Source of the DNA: Bradysia coprophila | Lineage: Eukaryota > Arthropoda > Insecta > Diptera > Sciaridae | Direction of reading: 5' to 3' | DNA: 64,000 nt | NCBI RefSeq assembly: GCF_014529535.1 | Contig: NC_050735.1 | Location: 6,211,739-6,275,738, forward strand | In this document: positions 1-10,537 of the stretch, in pieces | How positions within the stretch are numbered: position 1 is the stretch's first letter | Layout: the number at the start of each line of letters is the position of its first letter | Notes under the pieces: model-generated | Told to the model about the DNA's origin: nothing | Database searches by the model: none | What the model saw: only the letters and a program-made list of their open reading frames with translations | Program-made: the position numbers and the translations under genes

Positions 1-409
1 GGAATCAGAAAAACCGTTCCGTTGCGTAGAAGAATAATTTCCAAGAATCGAAAAAAAGTCACCACAACCATTTATTTTCGTATCAGAATAGTATATGGAT
101 GATTTGACTCTTCACCACCTTGGAAGAAAGAAATTGACAGAATGGTTAACAAATAAATTTCAGTCACCCGAAATGAAAAATATTATGAATTCACACATTT
201 CAGTTGGGAAGTTTCCTTTGCGGAATTTGGTCACTACTTCAAAGCTTAGTGCTTATTTTATTGGTTTAGTGGTTTATTTTTGGAGTTCGTGGTCGCATAT
301 AAGGAATGGTTATTTCTTTGGTCACCCCTTCAGCATTAAGGTTGAACTATTGAAGTAACGAAAAAATAAATTTTCGTCCAATTTCTGTATTTTCAATGAA
401 AACGTTCCT
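1..409. other. Non-coding left edge
   Basis: AT-rich sequence with no convincing gene. An open frame of 87 codons at 95-358 has no domain, no signal peptide and no splice context that would make it a gene. Nothing else is recognised before the 36-bp tandem array. Confidence 0.5.
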
Positions 410-603
410 GCGAATAGTCACCAGGAAACACTATTCGCAGATTCTGCGATTAGTCACCAGGAAACACTATTCGCAGATTCTGCGATTAGTCACCAGGAAA
501 CACTATTAGCAGATTCTGCGATTAGTCACCAGGAAACACTATTCGCAGATTCTGCGATTAGTCACCAAGAAACACTATTCGCAGAATCTGCGAATAGCAC
601 TGG
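410..603. repeat. Five-copy 36-bp tandem repeat with stem-loop units
   Basis: Units start at 410, 446, 482, 518 and 554, followed by a partial unit. Each contains GCGAATAGT (or GCGATTAGT) and, after a short loop, ACTATTCGC, so a unit can fold into a 9-bp stem. Copies differ at only one to three positions, which implies recent expansion. There are no spacers, so it is not CRISPR-like. It lies about 160 bp beyond the stop of the neighbouring DUF1091 gene. Confidence 0.9.
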
Positions 604-766
604 TGTAATTAATTTAGTTGTAAGTTTTGATTAAAATTTGATAATACAAATGTTGTTAATGAAGCCTTCGCGTTCATCAAGAGTTGTCTACTCTTCAGAA
701 GAGCTCAGCTTATGAAAAAAAAAGGAATTCTAGTCACACAATAATTATATTGATCTGCTCACTCGG

Positions 767-2028
767 TTATGACTTCGTGTAGACGTAACTGGTCCCAAAA
801 TAATTTTTTACATTGCTCAAAATTATTTCCTTTTTGTGGACGATTGTGTATGTTATGGATTCGAATATCCAATCGCCAATGTCGACGTAATCGGACAGAT
901 GTGTCGGAACAATTTCATAGTCATTGAGCGTTAAGTTCACAGGACCCTGGAATGGTTAGTTGTTTATCAAGAGGATATTCAAACAAGAGCGAAGCGAGGG
1001 GCGTAACCGCTCGAGTTGGAATTTTCCTATTTTTCCTCCGAGTTTTGAGATTTTTCTCTGGTTTTCGGCCTCTTACATGAATTTTTTTTGTGTATTTGTT
1101 TTGGACTCATTTCGTTCAAAATCGTCCAAAACAAATACACAAATAACTATTATTTACTGCCCTATGCGAAAATCAATCATTACATGGCAGTTTGCCCCAT
1201 ACTAAGTTGATCCGTTACTAGAGTAATCGGTTAATTATACGTGAGTTCATTTGTGGTATGCTTTCGGATGAGGCAGGCAATAAACCAGAATACATTGGAT
1301 ACGTAATTGATTAATTCCGAAACCATTTCGTTTTACCTCACAAGAGTGGTTTTTGAGCAACGAGCTTCGGAAACTCCGGTCGGATAAACAAACATGTCAA
1401 GAACGCAGTCCCCAAAGTTTTTTGCGCCAAAAACACTCTTGTGACACTCTATCTCAAATTAGTCACCTCGTCTAATGAATTACTTTCGCAGCATCCAATG
1501 TAATCTATTATTTTCATGTGATCATTTTGCAACAAATTTTGCCACAAAAACCTGAATTGAAATAAGTTATGAAATTACTTTTATGGGACAAGAATAGTTG
1601 ACTACTTCCTTTGGCAAGTTCAAAAAATTCGAAAAGCCAATGACTTTTGCTCCTCTCAAAAATTGTATGTATGAGCAAGCATCTTCATCGATAAAGACAC
1701 CGTGTGGATGGTATTGCGTTCGAAATTTGTAGTACGTTGTCATCCGAATCTATTTTATTTGAAAGAAATTCTATAATCTTTGTGCAACACTGTAACAAGA
1801 AAGGGTGTAACGCACACGTAAATTGTAAACGACGACAGGCTTTAAAGATACGTGTATGGAGTACGTTTGCTTTTTCCTGTTAACCAGCTTTATGCCACAA
1901 GTGAAATTGTAGAAGTATTTCTTATTAAATTCGTTGCAGATCACATGTTTACCAGCAAAAACAAGATCTCTTTTACTATCTACAAAGTAAATACCACAAA
2001 TTAATACAAATATCCAGAACAGTTTCAT
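767..2028 (-). CDS. DUF1091 family secreted protein, copy 1
   Basis: Three exons on the minus strand: 2028-1816, 1749-1579 and 946-767, giving 187 residues. Residues 1-18 are a hydrophobic signal peptide. The mature part has four conserved cysteines: C31 and C44 in exon 1, the DEDAC cysteine and the CPIK cysteine in exon 2. The spacing and the CPI motif followed by GP fit DUF1091, a dipteran-expanded family of small secreted proteins related to MD-2-like lipid-binding folds; some members act in chemosensation. The first donor is GTGCGT, weaker than GTAAGG in the paralogue at 7221-8527, but all three exon lengths (213, 171, 180 nt) match that copy exactly. No frame damage is visible. Function of this member is unknown. 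Intron 2 (632 nt) carries two foldback sequences. Confidence 0.82.
1087..1143. repeat. Short perfect hairpin
   Basis: TTTGTGTATTTGTTTTGGAC is followed, after a 17-nt loop, by its reverse complement. It lies in intron 2 of the DUF1091 copy 1 gene. Probably the remnant of a small foldback element. Confidence 0.7.
1338..1444. repeat. Small inverted-repeat element
   Basis: The ends TCACAAGAGTGGTTTTTG and its imperfect reverse complement (ending CACTCTTGTGA) enclose about 70 bp. It sits in intron 2 of the DUF1091 copy 1 gene and accounts for part of that intron's extra length. Confidence 0.6.
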
Positions 2029-2639
2029 GGCTTAACAGTTTAGAGTTGCAAAAAATTCTCTGGACTGCAATTGTACGCAAAAAGTTTTAATCGTTTTCAA
2101 GCAGATTCAGAACAAATGTAATTCGAAATTAAATGCTTTGTGAAACATTATCATAAATGTTTTTGCATTTTTGCACCTTTTCCGTTTGTAATGGACCTAT
2201 ACACATTGGTTAAGTCATTATTGTTGAGTAGATACCAAACAATCAACAAATATACCGACCAGCTTGGAAATTTTGAGTCCACCTAAAATACTTCGAAAAT
2301 GAACCAGTTGAAGCATCACAATAGATCTTCAAGGCCAAAGCCTATAAAAAATCACGAACACGAAAGCTTACAAAGAGTCACGAAACCATGAAAATTCGGC
2401 GATATCAGAATCACGGAAGGCCAAAGTTCTGGCCGCCATTTTTCGAAGTGTTTTCCCCTCGTTCGCATCTTTGTGTGAAGTTCTGATAGATTTTTCCTAT
2501 GCAAATACCAGAAGCTATAAAGTGATCTGTAGACAAAATTGGTTTTCTGTTTTCACGATTTCATCCACAGAGCTCGGTTTTCATACAAATATTGATGAGG
2601 TTATGGATGAAATTTGATAGTAATTTGACAATTCGTATG

Positions 2640-4190
2640 GCCTTGGAACAGACCTATACCTTATCAAGGCTGTATACTTTGGGGAGGTGACGTAGATACG
2701 CGGGAACACACCACTTCTGATGACTTTACATATACAAAACATAGCTAACGCCGACCCGTACGAAACACCTATTCGTATCAAAAGCCTTTAATGTGAAACT
2801 CTTCATTTCTCTTACTTCATTTTCTTCTCTGCTGAAAAACTATTCTTCCTTTTAAATCACTTACATTATCCACTCTTTGCCTTGTTATCATATACAATTA
2901 AATTGCCGGAGGCAATATAGACAGCCCCGTACGAAGTCAAATTTCATAAATTCCTATTTAAACAGCTATATACCGCTATATTTACCTATATTTCACTGTG
3001 AATAAACATTTCACAGAGGAATATGCTATTATATAGCTCTATATGCCTGTATATAGCTCAATATAGCTGTATATAGGTATATATAGATGTCCATATATGG
3101 AATCCCTGAAACCCCACACACATAACTAATTATTTCCATGTTAACAGAAACTATCTAAGTACAAATTTTCCCACTTTATATCGTTTTTACTAAAATCCAA
3201 TATGGCCGCCGGCAGCCATTTTGTTAGGAGACCGGAAATAGTACCGACGCTTTACATTCGTTAATACCTTTCAAACAAAAAAAAATTCATGAAATTCGGT
3301 CAAAATTTACTCGAGATATTGACAAAATACTCCACGTTCACTGTACGGCCGAGTAGCCAGATAAGAGCTCACTCCAAGAGACCTAGCTCACGCTCCGGAG
3401 AACATAATTTCAAAAACTTTTTTTCCCTGATTCGTACGGTCAATACCTATCTAATAAAGCTAAAACGAACGAAATATGTTCAAATTTGGCCGACCTACAA
3501 GCAAAAACTGCTTGCCGCCCTGTGCCTGTTTCACACCAAGGGGTCTAACTAACAAGTCGGTCATCCGATTTCCATAAACTTTTTTTTTGTCGATCGGTAT
3601 TGTAAATATCTTTCATTCGATGTATCGATTACGAGTATAGCGTTTAAATGTCTGGAGATATCTTCGAAAAACCGTAAAGCACTTATTGGGCCCCAGCTCA
3701 GGAGGGGTCGATCCAAAATCACTCATCTTCGAACTTAGCCTGTCTTTTGACATTACCAAACGGGGAAAAAAAGAATTTTCAAAATCGGATGCGTTTTACT
3801 CAAGTTATCGTGCAGACAGATCGACGGACGGACGGACGGACGGACAGACGGACATTTTTTTTCTTGCTGATTTGGCATCTCTGGACAACCACAATAGGTT
3901 TCCCCTTACTCAGGGAGTCCAATTCGACGTGTTACAAACGTATGCGTAAACCTATAAGACCCCAGTACTTCGTACGGGTCTAACAAACGTATGCGTAAAC
4001 CTATAAGACCCCAGTACTTCGTACGGGTCTAAAAATTCACCACTTCATCAAGACGACGAGAATCATCAGACTAGGTGAATTTTTGTATGAAATCGGCCAT
4101 TTTATCATCAACTGTGGTGTGTAACCCGCGTATCTGTATCTGCGTGACCTCCCCAAGTATACTGCCTTGATACCTTATATTGCCAAACTT
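2640..4190. repeat. Outer inverted repeats around a non-autonomous element
   Basis: A stretch of about 75 bp at 2650-2720 (containing GTATACTTTGGGGAGGTGAC and a GATACGCGGG motif) recurs in reverse complement at 4113-4185. The two arms bracket the element at 2919-4032. A related fragment of the left flank, with GGCCTTGGAACA, recurs at 17340-17400. Confidence 0.6.
2919..4032. mobile_element. Non-autonomous inverted-repeat element with (GACG)n tract
   Basis: The left end AGACAGCCCCGTACGAAGT is matched by the right end ACTTCGTACGGGTCT in inverse orientation. The right end is duplicated as a 49-bp direct repeat (units from 3936 and 3985). The interior holds AT-rich runs with many TATA words (2960-3090) and a GACG microsatellite at about 3821-3856. 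Open frames inside have no recognisable transposase, so the element is taken as non-autonomous. Confidence 0.55.
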
Positions 4191-4609
4191 GTCAGGAGAA
4201 CAAAAGTAAAATTTGAATTAGGACTTTTTCACGGCAGTGTATGGCTACTACTGTTACAGGTTATTCACAAGTTTGACTTCGCTGTTGTCTTCGCCTGTTA
4301 TATTTCAAAGCCAACAGAGGTTCCCTATTATCAAGTTTTCGAAATTAAACAGGTGAGGAAATTTTTGTTCCAATGATAGCCACAAAGTTCCTTTAAAATG
4401 GGCTAAGCAGATTATGATACGTAGGGTGACATTCCATACTTCACAATAAAAATTCACCACGTCGTCATAAAAGATACAAATTCGATTTCGGTGAAAATTT
4501 ATAACTTTGTTTACTAACTAATACAACCTGAAGATGTTCTGAAAGAACCCGAGAAGAGATAGACTAAAGCTTGTTCAGGCGGTTCCATCACACCGTTCTG
4601 AAAATTAAT

Positions 4610-4615
4610 TTTATT
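4610..4615 (-). terminator. Candidate polyadenylation signal of CHK-like kinase
   Basis: AATAAA on the minus strand immediately after the stop codon. It is unusually close to the stop, so a further downstream signal may be used instead. Confidence 0.35.
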
Positions 4616-4616
4616 T

Positions 4617-5933
4617 TCAATTGATGCCGCAGTACTGAACTACATCGGCGACAGTGTCATTCAAAGCCTTTCTGTACAAAATTTCTGTATCAGCATCGAA
4701 TTCTAAGATCAGCTTCGGCCGTTCACCCTTGCATATTCGTTCAGCGTATTCATCCAAATCCAGTATGTGACGTTCGTCGGCAAAACGAAATGTTACCGAT
4801 ACGCAAGCGAAAATCAGAGCGAATCGATTGAATTTTATCAGATCGCTGTCGAATGTGCTTTTAGGATACACTATGGAAGCATCGCTGCCGAGTTGTTCGA
4901 TACTAGTGCTGAGCAGGGAATGGTATTCGTTGAGTAAATTCGTGAAATGTTGGTCTCGAAACGATTTGTCCGTTGTGGAAAGGATGAAATACAGTAGATC
5001 AATGATTGGAGGCCCGAAACGGCTCATTTGCCAATCGATGAGCATAGCGTCGATCGGATTTTCCTAAAATTAAATTCAAAATATTTGCTCTGAATAATTC
5101 GATTTTGAACATACGTTGGCTTTGTGTTGAAAGAGAACGTTGTTTGTCTGACAGTCACCATGCAAAAGAACGCCACTTCCTCCAACAAATTGTTCATTCG
5201 AAAATTTGTCCACCCACTCAAGATAAGTCGTCTTCAAATCATCGATCAACTCCTTATGCTTCGCATTTTCCAACGCATTCAGGGAGTGCTCAAAAATATT
5301 TAATATTTCGTAGCCCAAATCATCTTTCATAAATTTGCTGGATAAAGTTCCACTACGCACGATTTCGTTAAACACGCCCAAATTCTGATCTTTCATTGCG
5401 AACGAAATGGCGTGAAATTGAGCCAACTTTGCCATTACCAGCCGAGCATGATCGTACGTCATGCTGGTCATGTTACTTGATCTGGAAAACTTTTTGTAAT
5501 TTTTTGCCCGTAGATCTTCCATGACAATAGCAAAATGATCGTTCTCTTCATCGAACACCGTTGCATAAACGTTCGGAAGAGTTAGAAGTTTTTCATCGGT
5601 TGTTATGCGTTTCTCGTCTTGGAATGCAATAAATTTTGGCAATACTTTGGTGTACATCTCCACCTCACATTTAAATCCAGTTACCGCTTGAAATACCAGG
5701 CGCTGATTTCTGTTCGATGGAACTGTTTTCAGCACCAATTGTATTTTGTCTGGTGCAGGATTTTCGTTTCGTCTTCCAGCCAGTTGAAGGAATGTCAGTT
5801 TGCCAGTGAAATTTTCACCTCGTTTAGTTGCATCACTCGATTCAATACTATAATCGATAAAATGCTCATGCTTGGCAATATCGTCGACGAGTTTCACAAT
5901 ATATTCAGGGAACGACATTGTTTCTCTTTCCAA
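4617..5933 (-). CDS. CHK/EcKinase-like protein (DUF227/DUF1679 kinase fold)
   Basis: Two exons, 5933-5115 and 5063-4617, separated by a 50-nt GTATGT..TTTTAG intron; 421 residues, normal for the family. The fold is that of aminoglycoside phosphotransferase and choline kinases. H258-G-D260 with N265 forms the catalytic Brenner-type motif, and D283-W-Q285, created directly after the splice junction, is the metal-binding DWQ typical of insect CHK-like proteins. In insects the family is called ecdysteroid kinase-like or juvenile-hormone-inducible kinase; members phosphorylate ecdysteroids or are linked to detoxification, but this gene's substrate is not known. It is cytosolic, with no signal peptide. 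It lies between two DUF1091 paralogues on the same strand. The ATG at 5933 is the only in-frame start before the conserved region apart from Met6. Confidence 0.9.
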
Positions 5934-6459
5934 ATACCAACTTAACCAACAAACTGATGAATGGCGAATGACTCAAAATTTTTGATTATAAAATTGGAAT
6001 TTATGTGCATCTAACGATCTAACCGCATACACATCCGGTGTAGATGTCATAAATATTAAATTCTGTCCCGCTACGATGGAGTAAAAAGAGACGTATATGT
6101 TAGTGCCACAAAATGCGATTGGATCAGTTTATAGTTCTGTACACATAATGTTGAGACCTCATCCTGTCTGATAAAAGTCTACAAATTGTATTAACCTTTT
6201 AGAAAAAGCTAATAAAGTGATGCTGGTGCCATATTATATTATTATATGATCCCATTAGAACATAACGAAGTGCTTCTAGGATGAGAACGTTGATGCTCAG
6301 AGCTTACGATGACAAGACCAATGGTTGTCTCATTTTCGTAAATTATGCGAGTACGACGTAAAATACGAATTAGATGTACGCTTTATATACAAGATGTAGC
6401 ATTCGAGTTCGAGTCTCACCAATACTCCAGCATACAAGCTGGAAAAATTAGTTTAAAAG
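5934..6459. other. Upstream region of the CHK-like kinase gene
   Basis: AT-rich sequence without an open frame of interest. It must contain the kinase promoter, but no TATA box or initiator can be assigned with confidence. Confidence 0.4.
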
Positions 6460-6629
6460 CACGGCAGAGTAAAATAGACCAGGCAGGAGCAGTTCATTTT
6501 CGAAACGTCAAATAAGTTGAAAAATTTTATTCGCAAAAAAATATAGGGCTACTAGATTATTCAGGTTCCTTGTCAAATCAGCGCTCCTGCCTATCAGCGC
6601 TCCTGACTGGTTAACTTTACTCTGTCGTG
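6460..6629. mobile_element. MITE with CACGRCAGAGTAAA ends
   Basis: The left end CACGGCAGAGTAAAATAGAC and the right end, whose reverse complement begins CACGACAGAGTAAAG, enclose about 130 bp. TAAAAG occurs on both sides and may be the target duplication. A second member at 32490-32596 shares the same ends. Confidence 0.7.
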
Positions 6630-6635
6630 GTAAAA

Positions 6636-6895
6636 GCTGTCAAAGAAAATTCGAGAAATTCGAGAAACTTTAAGAAACTCGAGAAATTAGTTTCTTGAAA
6701 TTTCTTGAATTTCTCGAAGTTTCTCGAATTTCCTGAATTTTCTGGAATTTCTTGAAATTTCTCGAATTCGAGAAAATCAAGAAACTTTGAGAAATTCAAG
6801 AAATATTTCTCGAAGTTTCTTGAATTTCTCGAAGTTTCTTGAATTTCTCAAAGTTTCTTGATTTTCTCTAAAAGTTTCTAAAAAGTAGGTCCTGC
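6636..6895. repeat. Low-complexity foldback, word TTTCTCGAA
   Basis: About 250 bp made almost only of TTTCTCGAA / TTCGAGAAA-like words in both orientations, so it can fold on itself many ways. It ends in AAAAAGTAGGTCCTGCACTAC-like sequence, the same edge found at other low-complexity foldbacks in this window (for example 53195-53481 and 62180-62290). Confidence 0.8.
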
Positions 6896-7220
6896 ACTAC
6901 ACCGTACGAAGTTTCTATCCAAAAATTAGCGAAAATGATTTTTGCAGTAATGGCCATGTTGTTGTAATGGAGCAAAAATTTTAAGCAAAAAATCACATCA
7001 GGCGAGACATCAGGGCCGATGGTGACCTCTGTCCAACATGAATAAAATTTAAAACTTCTTTAACAACACTTTATTATGTAAATAGTTATTGCTTCATCTT
7101 CATCGATTAAAAAACAATTTCTAATAAAGGCTCACGGTAAAGCTCTAGCTTTCCCTAAGAGATGTGTACTGTGCATTTGTACCAATCTTCTCACTGGATG
7201 TCACATATCTGTTTCTTGAT
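6896..7220. other. Short intergenic stretch
   Basis: Nothing recognised other than the likely 3' untranslated region of DUF1091 copy 2. Confidence 0.4.
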
Positions 7221-8527
7221 TTATGACTTCGTGTAGACGTAACTGGTTCCAAAATAATTTCTAATATTGCTCAAAATTATTTCCTTTTTGTCGACAACCG
7301 TGTATGTTATTGATTCGAATATCCAATCACCAATGTTCACGTAATCGGTCAGATGGCTCGGAACAATTTCAAAGTTACTGATAGTTAAGTTCCTGGGACC
7401 CTGAAAAATTTATTATTTTCATAATTTCCTTCTTTGACAGTGACTAACATTCGAAACCCAGCCAGTTTGCCTTACACTGGCAAGAACGCATTTACTTGAA
7501 ATGTGCCGAATCCTGACATTTTGCGAAACCCTAAATGTCAGCCCTTCCAAAAGTTCTCTGAATTATATTTCACTCTACACTGTTATGATAGGAACGAGAG
7601 TTAAAATACCTAGCCGAATTGTATTATACTGTTATTGGTATTCTCGCTCCACACAGTTTCACACAAGAGGTGGCATGGTGGCACTGATGCTTACCAAAAA
7701 TTACATTCGTTTAAAAATGACAGCTCCACCTCCTACTGTAAATCACTGACATTTGACATTTTAAACACTGAGATTCTCAAAAAGTTTGAAGAATTTAAGT
7801 TCCATGCAGCGGCTGTTTTAGAATGTTAGTCACTGTAGTATTTGGTTGTAAAATTACTTTTATCGGACAGGTAATGTTGAATATTTCCTTTGGTAAGTTC
7901 ATGAATTTCGAAAGGTCAATAACTAACGTTCCTTTCAAAAATTTCATGTATGAGCAAGCATCTTCATCGGTAAAAATACCGTGTGGATGGTATTGTGTTC
8001 GAAATTTGTAGTACGTTATCATCCGAATCTGTTTTATTTGAAAGGTTAATAACATCGTACATCACCGTAGAAAAAAGGTGTACCGTACAAAGAACATTAA
8101 TTAGGAGGATACAGCCGCATTGAACAATTCCATATTGAATTTGTTGCGAAACTGCACGGTGGCGCCATAATTTCTTAAACGACAACTTACGACATTTTGA
8201 AGTAGTCCAGAAATTTGGTATTTTAGGTGTGCGTAGCGCCACAGTACTTAGCATCAAATTTTATGCTGTCTTATTTCTTTGATACGGCCGTACCCTCCTT
8301 TAATGCTACCTTACGCGAATATTGTCAATGACCACAGGCTTTAAAGATACGTGTAAGGAGTACGTCTGCTTATTTCTGTTAACCAGCTTAATGTCACACG
8401 TGAAATTGTAGAAGTATTTCTTGCTGAATTCCGTGCAGGTCACATGTTTACCAGCAAACACGAGATCCCTTTTACTATAGACAAAGTAAATACCACAAAA
8501 GAATGCCAATATCCCAAACAATTTCAT
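7221..8527 (-). CDS. DUF1091 family secreted protein, copy 2
   Basis: Three exons on the minus strand: 8527-8315, 8028-7858 and 7400-7221; 187 residues, the same length and the same exon lengths as the copy at 767-2028. A signal peptide spans residues 1-18. The four conserved cysteines, the DEDACSY segment, CPIK ending exon 2 and the C-terminal SYVYTKS are all present. Most substitutions relative to copy 1 are conservative and both reading frames are open, so both copies are probably functional. Intron 1 is 286 nt here against 66 nt in copy 1, so about 220 bp was gained or lost after duplication. Role unknown; the family is extracellular and often tissue-restricted. Confidence 0.82.
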
Positions 8528-9098
8528 GGCTCAACACTGTTGAGTCAACAGTATAGAGTTAGAAAATTCACTCGACTGAAATTGTTCGCAAAGAGTTGAA
8601 ATCGTCTACAGCCAGCAAACACCGAACTCTCCGCTTTTGTGATTCGAAATTAAATGCTTTGCAAACCATTTAAAAAAAAACCTTTTCCGCTATTAAGTAT
8701 TTCACTTATACAAATTGATCAAGTCATTGGCTGTACCTGTTTAATGAGTCTCACACGTGTATATGTCCATCGATAATACAACGCACTGACAATGCTATGA
8801 TAAGAGTAATTAGACCTAGAGAGGAAATTTCGAACAAATTTACGTAAAATATGTGGTCCCAACATGAAATACGAAATGCTCGTTTTTTTGTGTTTGCCCC
8901 ATCGATATAATATACTGTAGATAATGAGACACGAAGAACGAAATTTCGGAAATACATATAGCACACATACAAGTGCAAAAAATACGAATCAAGAGAAAAA
9001 AAAAATTGAGAAATGCAGAGTTTTAAATAATTATTTTCAAATATTTGTATGACATTATTTCGCGCGCTTTCTCAAAACGTAAGTTACGTTACACATAC

Positions 9099-9269
9099 CA
9101 ATGAACGTCAACACAAGGTATGTTCGAATGTCAAACTTTGTATGTAGCGGAGGACATAGCGATTTCATATAAAGAAACTCACCTTTCATGAGAGGTGAGT
9201 TTGTTTATAGAAAATCGCTATGTCCTCCGGTCTGTATGAATAGACCATACCTGGTTTATACTTTCATTG
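9099..9269. mobile_element. hAT-like MITE, copy 1
   Basis: The ends CAATGAACGT and ACTTTCATTG are inverted repeats. The flanks are ACACATAC on the left and ACACATGC on the right, an 8-bp target duplication with one mismatch. An inner near-perfect hairpin at 9148-9229 has arms starting CGGAGGACATAGCGATTT. A second member is at 16028-16189. Confidence 0.75.
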
Positions 9270-10323
9270 ACACATGCATCCATGTGATCTTTCCGCATAA
9301 AGTTGCTTTGACATTACTTATCTACACTATATTATATCGATGGTTTGCCCTCTTAAGTGGGCAAATTGAACTATCAAAATAGTGAACGCGTGCATGTGTT
9401 AGTGTAAAATCGTATACACATTTTATCGTACGAATTACCAGTCTAGGTATAATTTGTCTAAGAAAATTTTCCGATCGTTTTCAATGATTTTCCAATTATT
9501 TTCTGAAGATTTTTCCAGATGATTCGATTTTAAAAGGATTTATTTTTCCGTTTTCCGCCAGATCTTAATATCGATTTTTTAGAATTTTCTTTTTCTAAAG
9601 GATATTTTGAATTTTCTTTTTCTAAAGGATATTTTTGTCATCATCTACTTGGACAGTATATTCAACCACCCGTAAGTTACGCATTCGTTTAAACGGAAGC
9701 ACTTCATATATATTTCAGTATTTATTGTCAGTGAAAAATTGAATCAACACCCTGACATAGACTGGCATTTCGCACAATAAAATGTTGGCTCGCCTGGTCC
9801 TTTATAGTAAAGTACATGTTACAAAAATTGAAGTAAAAGATTTGAATCAACAGATTAAAAATACTTATATTATTCATATGCTTGCCGTCCTAAACAGGTT
9901 AAACTGACAAGGCGCCGAACAAAAGTCAATTTCTATAATCACATAGAATAGATTTCGACCATTTTGACAGCATAGAAATATATATCCAGAACGAGCTTAT
10001 ATACCTCGATCTGATCGATAATTTTAACTTTCCTAAAAATGCGTTGAGGATCCGAAGAAAGTTGAAATACATAGCTAAGACTAATTTATCTTTCTAACAG
10101 AGACTTTGTTAGCACCTATAAGGGGTGCGTCGACACCATTGCTGTCTCTTATATAAATCAAACTTCAAAAACCGCTGGGCTGCAGCTAATTTTGCATGTT
10201 CAAAGAAGGAGGATTTATATGAAGAAATCATGCAGAATTATCATTTCTTAACTTTTGCTGTCGAGACTTTGGGATCATTCAGTGAACCTGCAAAATTATT
10301 TATTAAAAGACTCGGACCTATTC

Positions 10324-10537
10324 TTAACCTGTCACAGACGGCAAGCATATGACCAGTATTATTACCGGGTCTATTACTTCCATCGATCAAAGTATTTTTA
10401 AACAGTTGATTACAAATCTTGTACTTCAATTTCTTTACCATGCATTTTACTACAAAAAGGACGACATTACCCAGAGCTTGTCATCATTTTTGTCGTCGTT
10501 ATCGATAACAGGTGAATAGCCGTATGTGACAGGTTAA
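10324..10537. mobile_element. piggyBac-like MITE, TTAA-flanked
   Basis: TTAACCTGTCACAGACGGC at the left is matched by GCCGTATGTGACAGGTTAA at the right. If TTAA is the target duplication, the terminal repeat begins CCTGTCAC, consistent with piggyBac-type integration. No coding capacity. Full relatives are at 19137-19362 and 32397-32714; fragments lie near 9828, 17406, 40431, 45828 and 61545. Confidence 0.75.

Larger units (their letters stand above)
2029..4609. other. Intergenic region dominated by repeats
   Basis: The stretch between DUF1091 copy 1 and the kinase gene has no convincing gene. The first 100 bp (2029-2110) resembles the region upstream of DUF1091 copy 2 (8528-8620), so the duplication included 5' flank. 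The remainder is mostly the nested inverted-repeat structure at 2640-4190. Open frames here come from that repeat. Confidence 0.55.

Noticed and set aside
95-358. 87-codon open frame at the left edge
   Set aside because: No homology, signal peptide or splice context; length is expected by chance in this composition.
410-603. Regular 36-bp repeats as a CRISPR-like array
   Set aside because: Units are directly adjacent with no spacers, the context is an animal nuclear genome and there are no cas genes.
3686-3983. Overlapping open frames around 3686-3983 as a coding exon
   Set aside because: They run through the GACG microsatellite and the duplicated end of a mobile element and match no protein family.
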